Shown here one piece after another: positions 22,564 to 30,895 of a stretch of 44,574 nt of DNA (position 1 is its first letter; each line of letters starts with the position of its first letter). The notes beneath the pieces are model-generated. The model made no database searches. It saw nothing but the letters and a program-made list of their open reading frames with translations, and had not been told where the DNA came from. Source of the DNA: Bacillota bacterium (GTDB lineage: Bacteria > Bacillota > Clostridia > Christensenellales > Aristaeellaceae); assembly GCA_023425025.1 (NCBI GenBank), contig JAFADG010000013.1, forward strand, positions 1-44,574, read 5' to 3'. The position numbers and the translations under genes are program-made.

Positions 22564-24261
22564 TTACCCCTTGACTGGCAGCCCGCAGGGATGGGTGCTT
22601 TCCTGCGGTTGCGGAAGCTCCGCATGTACGGAGGCGTACAGCCGGTAGCCGCCGGCCAGGTTGTAGGCGTCAAAGCCGTTCTGGGTCAAAATGCGGCAGG
22701 CGATGTAGCTGCGCAGGCCGCTGTGGCAATGGACGTACACGGGCTTTTTCGCGTCCAGCTCGCCGATGCGCTCCCGCAGCTCATCCACCGGAATATGTAC
22801 CGTGCCCAAAATGCTTCCCCGCTTTCTTTCCCCGGCGGTCCGCACATCCAGAAGCGTTACGCTGCCATCCGCGGGCAGGCTGTCCACATCGTGCCAGTGG
22901 AACTGCCTGACCTTATTCGTCAGCAGGTTTTCCGCCATAAAGCCGGCCATGTTCACCGGGTCCTTGGCAGAGGAGTAGGGCGGCGCGTAGCAGAGTTCCA
23001 GCTCCGCCAGATCATAGACGGTCATGCCCGCCCGAATGGCGGTATTGATCACATCGCAGCGCTTGTCAACGCCCTTAAAGCCTATGATCTGCGCGCCCAA
23101 TACCTTGCCGTCCTCCGGCGCAAACAAAAGCTTGATGGTCTGGTTGGTGGCCCCGGGATAATAGGAGGCGTGGGAGTTACCATAGGCATACACCTTGTCA
23201 TAGGCGATGCCTGCCGCCTTCAGCGCGGCCTCATTCAGGCCCGTTGCCGCCACCGTCATATCAAACAGCTTCAATACCAGCGCGCCCTGGCTGCCCTTAT
23301 AGACAGAAGGGATGCCGCAAATGTTGTCCGCCGCGATGCGCCCCTGCTTGTTGGCCGGCCCCGCCAGCGGCAAAAACGCCGGCTGGCCGGTAATGAAGTG
23401 CTTGACAAGCACCGCGTCGCCTACCGCATAAATGCTTTCATCGGAGGTGCGCATATGGTCATCCACCCAAATAGCACCCTTGGGGCTAAGTTCCAAACCG
23501 GCCGCCTTCGCCAGTGAGCTTTCCGGTCTGACGCCAACAGAAAGAAGCACCATGTCGGCGGGGATCTTTTCTTCCCCCGCCTCCACCGTGAGGCCGTTTT
23601 CATCCGCCGCGATGGCTTTGACGCCGGTTCTCAGCACCAGGCGGATGCCCTTGCTCTTGACATAGCCGTGCACTTCGGCAGCCATGTCAAAGTCCAGCGG
23701 CGCGATCACATGATCGGCCAATTCCACCACGGTTACATCCAGCCCGGCTTCCGAAAGGTTCTCGGCCATTTCCATGCCGATGGCCCCGCCGCCCACCACC
23801 ACGGCGGACTTGGGGCGCTTTTCTTCGATGTATTCCCGAATGCGCAGCGTATCGGGCACGGTGCGCAGCGTGAATACCCTGTGGTCCTTGGCTCCCGGGA
23901 TCGGGGGCACCACCGGCTCCGCGCCGGGGGACAGGATCAAAGCGTCATAGCTTTCCTGATAGGCGGAGCCATCCTTCAGGTTTTTTACGGTGACTGTCCT
24001 GACCTCGGGGTCGATGGCCACCGCCTCGGAAAGCACACGCACGTCCACCCGGAACCTTGCGAAAAAGCTTTCCTGGGTTTGAAGGGTCAAATCCTCCTGA
24101 TCGGTGATGACCCCGCCCACATAATAGGGCAAACCGCAGTTGGCGTAGGAAATGTACGCCCCCCGCTCCAGCATGATGATTTCCGCCTGTTCATTCAGCC
24201 GGCGCAAACGGGCGGCGGCGCTGGCCCCGCCGGCCACGCCGCCGATAATGACAACCTTCAT
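22564..24261 (-). CDS. CoA-disulfide reductase/rhodanese fusion flavoprotein
   Basis: This 565-aa protein has a pyridine nucleotide-disulfide oxidoreductase domain (FAD motif GGVAGGASAAARLRRL at 7-22, NAD(P) motif GGGAIGMEMAENL). The single redox cysteine is Cys42 in YANCGLPYY, as in CoA-disulfide and persulfide reductases. A C-terminal rhodanese domain carries its own cysteine (Cys512 in CHSGLRS). Such CoADR-RHD proteins reduce CoA persulfide, polysulfide or CoA disulfide with NAD(P)H. The ATG 24259-24261 follows AAGGGGTG; an upstream frame of 43 codons overlaps the rhodanese gene and was rejected. It is the last gene after trx and a separate rhodanese, which supports a sulfane-sulfur or thiol-redox role. 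Confidence 0.92.
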   Translation of the reverse strand: MKVVIIGGVAGGASAAARLRRLNEQAEIIMLERGAYISYANCGLPYYVGGVITDQEDLTLQTQESFFARFRVDVRVLSEAVAIDPEVRTVTVKNLKDGSAYQESYDALILSPGAEPVVPPIPGAKDHRVFTLRTVPDTLRIREYIEEKRPKSAVVVGGGAIGMEMAENLSEAGLDVTVVELADHVIAPLDFDMAAEVHGYVKSKGIRLVLRTGVKAIAADENGLTVEAGEEKIPADMVLLSVGVRPESSLAKAAGLELSPKGAIWVDDHMRTSDESIYAVGDAVLVKHFITGQPAFLPLAGPANKQGRIAADNICGIPSVYKGSQGALVLKLFDMTVAATGLNEAALKAAGIAYDKVYAYGNSHASYYPGATNQTIKLLFAPEDGKVLGAQIIGFKGVDKRCDVINTAIRAGMTVYDLAELELCYAPPYSSAKDPVNMAGFMAENLLTNKVRQFHWHDVDSLPADGSVTLLDVRTAGERKRGSILGTVHIPVDELRERIGELDAKKPVYVHCHSGLRSYIACRILTQNGFDAYNLAGGYRLYASVHAELPQPQESTHPCGLPVKG

Positions 24262-24275
24262 GTAACACGCACCCC

Positions 24276-24602
24276 TTATCTTTCCACCGGTCCAGCATAG
24301 GAGCCGATGCCGCCGATATTGGTCACGCTCATATAGCCAAGGGAAACAAACCCCTGGCAGGCCGATTGGCTTCTTGCGCCGCTCAGGCAATAGACGTACA
24401 GGGGCGTTGTTTTATCGGGCACCGCATCCTCTATCTGCTGCCACCGGTCCAGCGGCAGGGACAGGCTGCCGGGAATATGCCCCTGGCGGTACTCCGCGAC
24501 CGTGCGCACGTCGATCAAACGGATGCCGGGGTTTCTTTGCGCCTCTTGCAAGGCTTCGCCCATGGCCATGGATTTGAAGCCACGGTCAAACAGCCTGAAC
24601 AC
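24276..24602 (-). CDS. Single-domain rhodanese-like protein
   Basis: This 108-aa protein is one rhodanese domain: RLIDVRTVAEYRQGHIPGS is the conserved first half and the catalytic persulfide-forming Cys72 lies in YCLSGARS, followed by a Gly-rich C terminus. It moves sulfane sulfur between thiols. The start is a GTG at 24600-24602, one base after the thioredoxin stop. It lies 14 bp before the CoADR-rhodanese gene, so three sulfur-transfer or thiol genes are transcribed together. A first-residue choice a few codons later (Met12 or Met14) is less likely. Confidence 0.92.
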   Translation of the reverse strand: MFRLFDRGFKSMAMGEALQEAQRNPGIRLIDVRTVAEYRQGHIPGSLSLPLDRWQQIEDAVPDKTTPLYVYCLSGARSQSACQGFVSLGYMSVTNIGGIGSYAGPVER

Positions 24603-24603
24603 C

Positions 24604-24915
24604 TTACGCCTCCAGCAGCTTCAGGATGTCCTGCTTGGAGCGGACGCCCACCAGGGAACCGGCCAGGCGCCCATCCTTGAACACGGCCAGGGTGGGAATG
24701 CTCATGACGCCAAACCTGGAAGCCAGTTCCGGCTGCTCATCCACATTGATCTTGCCGATCACGGCCTTTTCGCCCAGCTCTTCGGAAATCCCCTCCACCA
24801 CAGGGGCGATCATCCGGCAGGGCCCGCACCAGGGCGCCCAGAAATCTACCAAAACCGGCACCTGGGAGGCCAGCACGTCGTTGAAGTTTTCCTTGGTAAC
24901 CTTAATCGCAGCCAT
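24604..24915 (-). CDS. trxA: Thioredoxin
   Basis: A typical 103-aa thioredoxin with the active site WCGPC (Cys30/Cys33), the cis-proline loop MSIPTL and a C-terminal helix. It reduces protein disulfides using electrons from thioredoxin reductase (no trxB in the window). ATG 24913-24915 follows AAAGGAGGAACC at proper spacing; a longer frame begins upstream without support. It is the first gene of the trx-rhodanese-CoADR operon, and a TATAGT -10 lies about 45 bp upstream. Confidence 0.97.
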   Translation of the reverse strand: MAAIKVTKENFNDVLASQVPVLVDFWAPWCGPCRMIAPVVEGISEELGEKAVIGKINVDEQPELASRFGVMSIPTLAVFKDGRLAGSLVGVRSKQDILKLLEA

Positions 24916-24958
24916 TGTATGGTTCCTCCTTTGTCCTTGCGGACAACTTGATAGACAT

Positions 24959-24986
24959 ACTATACCCGTATTTACCCGGAACGAAA
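24959..24986 (-). promoter_or_regulatory. Putative promoter of the trxA operon
   Basis: On the minus strand TTTCGT (24986-24981) and TATAGT (24964-24959) are spaced by 16 bp. The -10 is good and the -35 weak, which may point to an activator or another sigma factor. Confidence 0.45.
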
Positions 24987-25047
24987 GTGACAAAATCACA
25001 AAATATTGACTTTTTTTGCTTGCACGCGGTTTTTTTGCCCCGATCCG

Positions 25048-25662
25048 CTATTTGTCCATCAGGGCCTTCAATGCCTGCAGGCCTTCCTCCGTCAACGCCA
25101 TGCTTCCCAGTTCCAAAATGGGCGTATCCATGGCGAAGCCTTCTTTTTTCGCCGCTTCTTTTACCGTTTCCAGAAAGTACGCATACAGATCGGATGTATG
25201 GTATTCCTCATAGGCATAGCCTTTGAGGGGCAGGTCGTAATCCAGGGTGATCAGCCCCGAATCCTCCAAGTACGCGAACACGGCGCCGGTTGCCTTTACC
25301 GTTTCCATATCTTCCTTGGGGTTGCTTATGTATACCGGTGAAAGCGCCACGGCAAAGGCGTCTTCGTTTTTGCTGCTGCCAACGGCGAACCGTGCCACAG
25401 GCAGGTATCCCCGCTGATGGATAGCCAATAGCACATCCGCCTGGCTGTCGGTGAGCTCGCTGCCTTCTGTGAAAAGGGGAGCATGGCTGCATCCGCAGCC
25501 GCAATGCGCATCATGGGTATGTTCGTGGTCATGGCCGTGGCCGCAATGCCCGTCATGGGTATGTTCGTGGCCGCAGCCGCAGGCCGTTTTTTCGGTGTGG
25601 TCGCGGCCGCAGCCGCAATCCTTGTCATGATGATGGTGGTGCAAGGGAAATCCGCCTTTCAT
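25048..25662 (-). CDS. His/Cys-rich putative metal-binding protein
   Basis: The first 60 of 204 residues hold 17 histidines and 8 cysteines, in clusters such as HHHHH, HEHTHDGHCGHGHDHEH and CGCGC, which is a strong case for binding Ni, Zn, Cu or Co. The rest (about 62-204) is an ordinary folded domain with LLAIHQRGYLPVARF and LEDSGLITLDYDLPL, possibly winged-helix-like, whose family I cannot name. There is no signal peptide or membrane helix, so it is probably cytosolic: a metal store, chaperone or sensor. The ATG at 25660-25662 has no Shine-Dalgarno; a TATACT directly before it hints at a leaderless transcript. Within the low-complexity region the DNA repeats tcatgggtatgttcgtgg at 25511 and 25553. 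It starts 42 bp after thpR ends. Confidence 0.8.
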   Translation of the reverse strand: MKGGFPLHHHHHDKDCGCGRDHTEKTACGCGHEHTHDGHCGHGHDHEHTHDAHCGCGCSHAPLFTEGSELTDSQADVLLAIHQRGYLPVARFAVGSSKNEDAFAVALSPVYISNPKEDMETVKATGAVFAYLEDSGLITLDYDLPLKGYAYEEYHTSDLYAYFLETVKEAAKKEGFAMDTPILELGSMALTEEGLQALKALMDK

Positions 25663-25704
25663 AGTATATTGCGAAAAACCAAATCCTGTACATTATTGAG
25701 CACG

Positions 25705-26238
25705 CTATTTCCCAAGAGGATACGCGCACAGGGGCACATAGCGCAGCTGATCCTTGATACGGCAGCTTTCAAACAGCGTAATCTCATGAACGCTGCTTTG
25801 CGCGGGGGAAACACGAATCGAAGAAAGCTTTTCCGGCTCGATCCGCGCTTGCCTGGCCAGGGTGATATGGGCATGGTACAGCCCCTTTTCCTGCGGGAAC
25901 CCGGCCTGATGGAGTTCAATATCCAATGCCTTGGCAAGTGCATCAAGGGGTGGGCAGTCTTTCAGGCCGCAGAACAGCACAGCGTCCTGGGGCCTGCGGA
26001 AATAGGAAAGCTGCGCAAGCTCCATGGAAAAAGCCGTAACGCTGCCGGCCGCCGCCCGCATCGCGCCCTGGATGGCGGAAACCTCCCGCTCCCCCGCTTC
26101 GCCGATGAATTTGAGCGTGCAGTGGTAGTTGTCCTTCATTGCATACCGGCCGGGAAAAAGCTTTTGTGCCGCCAACGCCGCATTGGAAAGCGCCGCGCGC
26201 ATCTCCGCTTCCAGCCCGAAGCCAACAAACACCCGCAT
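25705..26238 (-). CDS. thpR: RNA 2',3'-cyclic phosphodiesterase (2'-5' RNA ligase family)
   Basis: This 177-aa member of the 2H phosphoesterase family has both catalytic motifs in full: His39-Cys-Thr41-Leu in YHCTLKF and His124-Ile-Thr126-Leu in HAHITLAR. Bacterial ThpR opens 2',3'-cyclic phosphate RNA ends to 2'-phosphates and can ligate tRNA halves through 2'-5' bonds in vitro. The ATG follows AAAGGGAGGGGGACGGCGC. Together with hen1-pnkp it is a second enzyme in this window acting on cyclic-phosphate RNA ends, though the loci are separated by 7.6 kb. It is probably co-transcribed with the His/Cys-rich gene. Confidence 0.93.
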   Translation of the reverse strand: MRVFVGFGLEAEMRAALSNAALAAQKLFPGRYAMKDNYHCTLKFIGEAGEREVSAIQGAMRAAAGSVTAFSMELAQLSYFRRPQDAVLFCGLKDCPPLDALAKALDIELHQAGFPQEKGLYHAHITLARQARIEPEKLSSIRVSPAQSSVHEITLFESCRIKDQLRYVPLCAYPLGK

Positions 26239-26308
26239 GCGCCGTCCCCCTCCCTTTCAGCATAGGCCAAGAAAAACCATCTGTCAATGACCGCGAAGCA
26301 AATTTGCA

Positions 26309-26337
26309 TTGACATTCCCGCGGAAAAAGTGTATGAA
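26309..26337 (+). promoter_or_regulatory. Promoter of the rhamnose-mutarotase-like gene
   Basis: A perfect TTGACA (26309-26314) and TATGAA (26332-26337) are 17 bp apart, just upstream of the coding region. The -10 matches the consensus at four of six positions. Confidence 0.6.
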
Positions 26338-26375
26338 GGAAAAAAGGGAAAACCATGGGATACGGAGGAATGAAA

Positions 26376-26687
26376 GTGGAACGCTTTGCGTGGAAAGCCA
26401 TTGTACTGCCCGGCATGCTGGAGGAATACAAACGCCGCCACAACGAAATCTGGCCGGAGATGACGGCACTTTTAAACGAGGCCGGCATTCACAATTATAC
26501 CATATGGAACGTGGGCGACGAGCTTTTCGGGTACTATGAATGCGAAAACACCGCCCATGCCAGCCGCGTGCAGAACGAAAGCCCTGTTGTAAAACGCTGG
26601 AATGAATCCATGTCGCCGATCATGCGCATGGTGGCCGACGGCCGCGGTGGCGAAGGCGGCATGGTACAGGTATTTTACCACAAATGA
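26376..26687 (+). CDS. L-rhamnose mutarotase family protein
   Basis: RhaM-type enzymes interconvert the anomers of L-rhamnose or related sugars as small ferredoxin-like dimers. The protein of about 103 aa shows the family pattern: RFAWKAIVLPGMLEEYKRRH near the N terminus, NEIWPEM with the catalytic His just before it, GIHNYTIW and a final VFYHK. Three starts are possible: ATG 26355, ATG 26370 and GTG 26376. I prefer GTG because GGAGG (26364-26368) lies 7 nt before it and family members usually begin at this point; ATG 26370 is only 1 nt from that site. It is a lone gene with its own promoter and terminator and no sugar operon nearby, so the substrate is unproven. Confidence 0.85.
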   Translation: MERFAWKAIVLPGMLEEYKRRHNEIWPEMTALLNEAGIHNYTIWNVGDELFGYYECENTAHASRVQNESPVVKRWNESMSPIMRMVADGRGGEGGMVQVFYHK

Positions 26688-26694
26688 GCCGGGC

Positions 26695-26733
26695 AAAAAC
26701 CGGCGCCGGGCAAAGTTTGCGGCGCCGGTTTTT
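26695..26733. terminator. Bidirectional terminator between rhaM-like gene and oppF
   Basis: Complementary arms aaaaaccggcgcc (26695-26707) and ggcgccggttttt (26721-26733) give a GC stem flanked by A- and T-tracts, so it can terminate both converging transcripts. It lies between the stop codons of the plus-strand gene (26687) and oppF (26745). Confidence 0.85.
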
Positions 26734-26744
26734 CATTGATTTGT

Positions 26745-27668
<924 letters not shown>

Positions 27669-27669
27669 A

Positions 27670-28737
27670 TCACTTTGCCTCCTTCAGCAGCCGGCGCATT
27701 CTTTCCCGAAGCTCGGCAGGCATTTCCACCTTTGGCGCATTCCCGTGCAGCAGCCAGGTGGCGGCAAAATGGGTATCCGTAATCTGAAACATGGGCGGCT
27801 CCAGCCGGAAATCTATGCCCAGGGCATACACATTTCTTGGCGCGTAGGCGTCGCCGGCCACCTTGTGCAAAAGGTTCGGCGGGTTTCCCGGTATGGTGTA
27901 CAGCCTGTCATCCTTGGTATCCAGGTCCGGCATGGCCGACAAAAGGCCCCATGTGTATGGGTGTCTTGGATCGTAGAAAATTTCCTCCACCGTACCCTTT
28001 TCCACAATCTTGCCCGCGTACATCACCGCCACATCGTCCGCCACCTTGGCCACCACGCCCAGGTCGTGGGTGATATAGATCACGGAGATACCCAGGCGCT
28101 TTTGCAAGCTGGCGATCAGCTCCAATATCTTGGCCTGAATGGTCACATCCAGCGCTGTGGTAGGCTCGTCGCAAATCAATATATCCGGCTCGCAGGCAAG
28201 GGCGATGGCGATCACCACCCGCTGGCGCATGCCGCCGGACAGTTGATGGGGATAATTCTTCATCCGCTTCTCGGGGTCGGGAATGTTCACCAGCTTCAAA
28301 AGCTCCACGGCCTTTTTGTAAGCCTCGGCCTTGGGAACCTTATAGTGATAGCGCATACCCTCCATGATCTGGGCGCCCACCGTCATGGTGGGGTTTAGGG
28401 AGGTCATGGGGTCCTGGAACACCATGGCGATTTTCGTGCCGTTGATCTCCCGGCGGATCTGCTTGGAAGACATCTTCAAAAGATCCACTGCCACCGGCTT
28501 CTTTTCTTTTTCATAGGTGAATTGAATGCTGCCCGAATTCACCTTGCCGTTGGAAGACAGTATGCCCATGATGGCCTTGACGGTCACGGACTTGCCGCTG
28601 CCGGACTCGCCTACGATGGCCAGCGTCTTTCCTTTTCGAAGGTCCAGGTCCACGCCCCGGATGGCGTTCACCGAACCCGCGGCCGTCAGGAAGGACACGG
28701 AAAAATCCCTGATGGACAGAATGATTTCATTTTCCAT
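27670..28737 (-). CDS. oppD: Oligopeptide ABC transporter ATP-binding protein OppD
   Basis: This 355-aa partner ATPase has Walker A GESGSGKSV, Q-loop FQDPMTSLNPTM, signature LSGGMRQRVVIAIAL, Walker B ILICDEPTTALD and ITHDLGVV. The C-terminal extension is long and continues past the HPYTWGLLSAMPD element with a PGNPPNLLH segment, where OppD proteins bind a 4Fe-4S cluster; few cysteines are seen here, so the cluster is probably absent. ATG 28735-28737 follows GAGGAGGCGGAGC; a start 5 codons earlier lies over the ribosome-binding site. It follows oppC by 11 bp. Confidence 0.95.
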   Translation of the reverse strand: MENEIILSIRDFSVSFLTAAGSVNAIRGVDLDLRKGKTLAIVGESGSGKSVTVKAIMGILSSNGKVNSGSIQFTYEKEKKPVAVDLLKMSSKQIRREINGTKIAMVFQDPMTSLNPTMTVGAQIMEGMRYHYKVPKAEAYKKAVELLKLVNIPDPEKRMKNYPHQLSGGMRQRVVIAIALACEPDILICDEPTTALDVTIQAKILELIASLQKRLGISVIYITHDLGVVAKVADDVAVMYAGKIVEKGTVEEIFYDPRHPYTWGLLSAMPDLDTKDDRLYTIPGNPPNLLHKVAGDAYAPRNVYALGIDFRLEPPMFQITDTHFAATWLLHGNAPKVEMPAELRERMRRLLKEAK

Positions 28738-28748
28738 GCTCCGCCTCC

Positions 28749-29798
28749 TCACATTTCCTTCATTTTGGGATCCAGCGCGTCCCGCAGGCCGTCCGCCAGC
28801 AGGTTGAAGGAAAGCATGATCAGCCCCAGCACGATTACCGGCGGAATGATCATGTAAGGATGTGTTGTAAAGGAATTGAAAGCATCGCTGATCAAAGAGC
28901 CCAGCGAGGCCAGGGGCTTGGGCACGCCCAGGCCCACGAAAGCCAGAAACGCCTCGGTGAAAATGGCGTTGGGGATGGAGAACATGGACATGATGATCAG
29001 CTGGCCAAAGATATTGGGCAGTATTTCGCGGAAAATAATAAAGAAGTTCTTCGCGCCCAGGGTCTTGGAGGCCAGCACAAATTCCTGCTCCTTGATTTTG
29101 AGCACCTGCGCCCTTGCAATGCGGCTCATGCCGATCCAGCCTGTAAACATCAGCGCGAAGGTAATCGTCGCCAGGCCGGGCTTTAAGACCAGCATCAGCA
29201 GCGTTACGACCACCAGGGTCGGTATCGAGCTTAGCACCTCCACAAAACGCTGCATCGCGTTGTCCAGCCAGCCGCCATAGTAGCCGGATATCATGCCGTA
29301 AGACAGGCCAAAGACCATGTCAATGATCACGGCAATCAGGGAAATATAGAGCGATATGCGCGTGCCTTCCCATACCCGGGTGTAAAGGTCGCGCCCCAGC
29401 GTATCCGTGCCGAACCAGTAATAGGTTTTTTCCAGTCCCGTTTCCTTTTCGGGATCGACATACTTGTTGACGACCTTTGTCCTGCTGGAGGTCCGCATCA
29501 CCTCGGAGCCGTCCAGGATGCCCCAATCCTCCAGCCCCGGCACCCGGGGAGCCAGATTTTGATGCTTGATATTCTGCTGGTCATAGGTGCGCCCGCTCAT
29601 ACCGGGGCCGATAACCGCCATCAGTATGACCAGCAAAATGACCGCCAGGCAGATGATCGCGCCCCTGTTCCTTTTAAAGCGGGTCCAAATGTCCTGCCAA
29701 TAGGGCTGGCTGGCGAAAGTTTCATCCACAAAGTTCTTTTCATCAATTCCAACGAGTTCAAAATCCCGTTCCTCAAACGCCAAACGATCCTCCGTCAT
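28749..29798 (-). CDS. oppC: Oligopeptide ABC transporter permease OppC
   Basis: This 349-aa inner-membrane permease has an N-terminal cytosolic stretch, TM1 (AIICLAVILLVILMAVIGPG), a large extracytoplasmic loop of about 80 residues and five further membrane helices. The loop has GTDTLGRDLYTRVWEGTRISL, diagnostic of OppC/DppC. The EAA-type coupling loop (ASKTLGAKNFFIIFREILPN) contacts OppD/OppF. The loop is longer than in many OppC proteins. The start overlaps the oppB stop as ATGA. It acts as a heterodimer with OppB. Confidence 0.95.
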   Translation of the reverse strand: MTEDRLAFEERDFELVGIDEKNFVDETFASQPYWQDIWTRFKRNRGAIICLAVILLVILMAVIGPGMSGRTYDQQNIKHQNLAPRVPGLEDWGILDGSEVMRTSSRTKVVNKYVDPEKETGLEKTYYWFGTDTLGRDLYTRVWEGTRISLYISLIAVIIDMVFGLSYGMISGYYGGWLDNAMQRFVEVLSSIPTLVVVTLLMLVLKPGLATITFALMFTGWIGMSRIARAQVLKIKEQEFVLASKTLGAKNFFIIFREILPNIFGQLIIMSMFSIPNAIFTEAFLAFVGLGVPKPLASLGSLISDAFNSFTTHPYMIIPPVIVLGLIMLSFNLLADGLRDALDPKMKEM

Positions 29799-30733
29799 GA
29801 CCGATCCTCCTTTGCCAGCCTGATGCGCGGATCGATGATTCCATATAATATATCAATGATCAGCATCATGACCACAAACATCAGGCTGTACACAAACGCC
29901 AGCGTAATGGTCACATTGAAGTCATTGGCCTGTATGGCCTGCACCATCAGGCTGCCGATGCCGGGAATAGCGAAAATCTTCTCCACCACCAGCGAACCGG
30001 TCATCAGGCCGACCACCAGCGGCGCCAAAACGGTAATAATGGGAATCATCGCGTTACGCAACGCATGCCTTATAATCAGCCTTGGCCCCGTAATGCCCTT
30101 TGACTGTGCCAGCAGAATATAATCGGAATTCATTACTTCCAGCATCTCGGTGCGCGTAAACCGCGCCACCGTCGCAATGGTGAACATCGACAAGGAAATC
30201 GTGGGCATGATGGATGAAAACAGCGCCGCGTTGTTGTCATAGATCAGCGGAAACCATTTCAGCCTGAACCCAAACTGGTAAGACAGCGCCAGCGCGAATA
30301 CGTAGGAAGGCAGGCTTACGCCCAGCACAGAGATAACCGTCGTGACTGTATCGAATATTGTGTTGTGCTTGAGCGCGGCAACGATGCCCAGCAGCAGGCC
30401 CAGAACCGCCCCCAGCAATACCGCCTGCCCGCCGATGCGCAGGGATACCGGAAGGCGCGTGGCCAGCAGCATGGATACGGGCGTATTTTTCGATATCGTA
30501 TAGCTGATGCCAAAATCCCCTTGAAGGATGGCGAGCAGATACTTTCCAAAACGAATGGGGATTGGCTGATCCAGCCCGTATTTTTGCTTCAGGGAAGCAA
30601 TCTGCTCATCTGACAGCCGTTCATCGTTGAAAGGGGAACCCGGCATAAATTCCAGCAGGGTAAACAAGATCAAAACAATCAGCGTAAGAACGACAACCGC
30701 GATTCCCAACCGCTTTAAGATGTATTTGCGCAT
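29795..30733 (-). CDS. oppB: Oligopeptide ABC transporter permease OppB
   Basis: This 312-aa permease begins MRKYILKRLGIAVVVLTLIV, the usual OppB/DppB N terminus with TM1, then the extracytoplasmic MPGSPF region and five more helices. The coupling loop reads AQSKGITGPRLIIRHALRNAMIP. I start at ATG 30731-30733; a TTG eight codons upstream is in frame but breaks the conserved N terminus. The gene overlaps oppC by 4 bp. It is separated from oppA by 162 bp containing two strong hairpins, which may reduce its expression relative to oppA. Confidence 0.95.
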   Translation of the reverse strand: MRKYILKRLGIAVVVLTLIVLILFTLLEFMPGSPFNDERLSDEQIASLKQKYGLDQPIPIRFGKYLLAILQGDFGISYTISKNTPVSMLLATRLPVSLRIGGQAVLLGAVLGLLLGIVAALKHNTIFDTVTTVISVLGVSLPSYVFALALSYQFGFRLKWFPLIYDNNAALFSSIMPTISLSMFTIATVARFTRTEMLEVMNSDYILLAQSKGITGPRLIIRHALRNAMIPIITVLAPLVVGLMTGSLVVEKIFAIPGIGSLMVQAIQANDFNVTITLAFVYSLMFVVMMLIIDILYGIIDPRIRLAKEDRS

Positions 30734-30758
30734 GACGATCACCGACTTTCCTGACAAT

Positions 30759-30824
30759 GCATCCTTGCGGCAGGGTACAGGGAAACATCCGCTTTGTGTT
30801 TCCTGTCTCCTGCCGCAAGGATGC
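30759..30824 (-). promoter_or_regulatory. Intercistronic hairpin between oppA and oppB (proximal to oppB)
   Basis: Perfect 16-bp arms gcatccttgcggcagg (30759-30774) and complement (30809-30824), with further inner pairing (acagg/cctgt), form a long stem. No U-run follows on the minus strand, so it is more likely an mRNA-stability or attenuation element than a full terminator. Confidence 0.7.
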
Positions 30825-30847
30825 TTTCGCCGAGTTTACATGGTCCT

Positions 30848-30880
30848 CCCTTGCCGCGGCATGTCAAGCCGCGGCAAGGG
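30848..30880 (-). promoter_or_regulatory. Hairpin just after oppA
   Basis: Perfect 13-bp arms cccttgccgcggc (30848-30860) and gccgcggcaaggg (30868-30880) with a 7-nt loop begin 15 bp past the oppA stop codon. Without a U-tract it probably protects the 3' end of an abundant oppA message, as known for binding-protein genes of other ABC importers. Confidence 0.7.
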
Positions 30881-30895
30881 AAGAAATGGATCGCC

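Noticed and set aside
26370..26372. ATG 26370 as start of the rhamnose-mutarotase-like gene
   Set aside because: It is only 1 nt from the GGAGG; GTG 26376 has optimal spacing. ATG 26355 remains possible.
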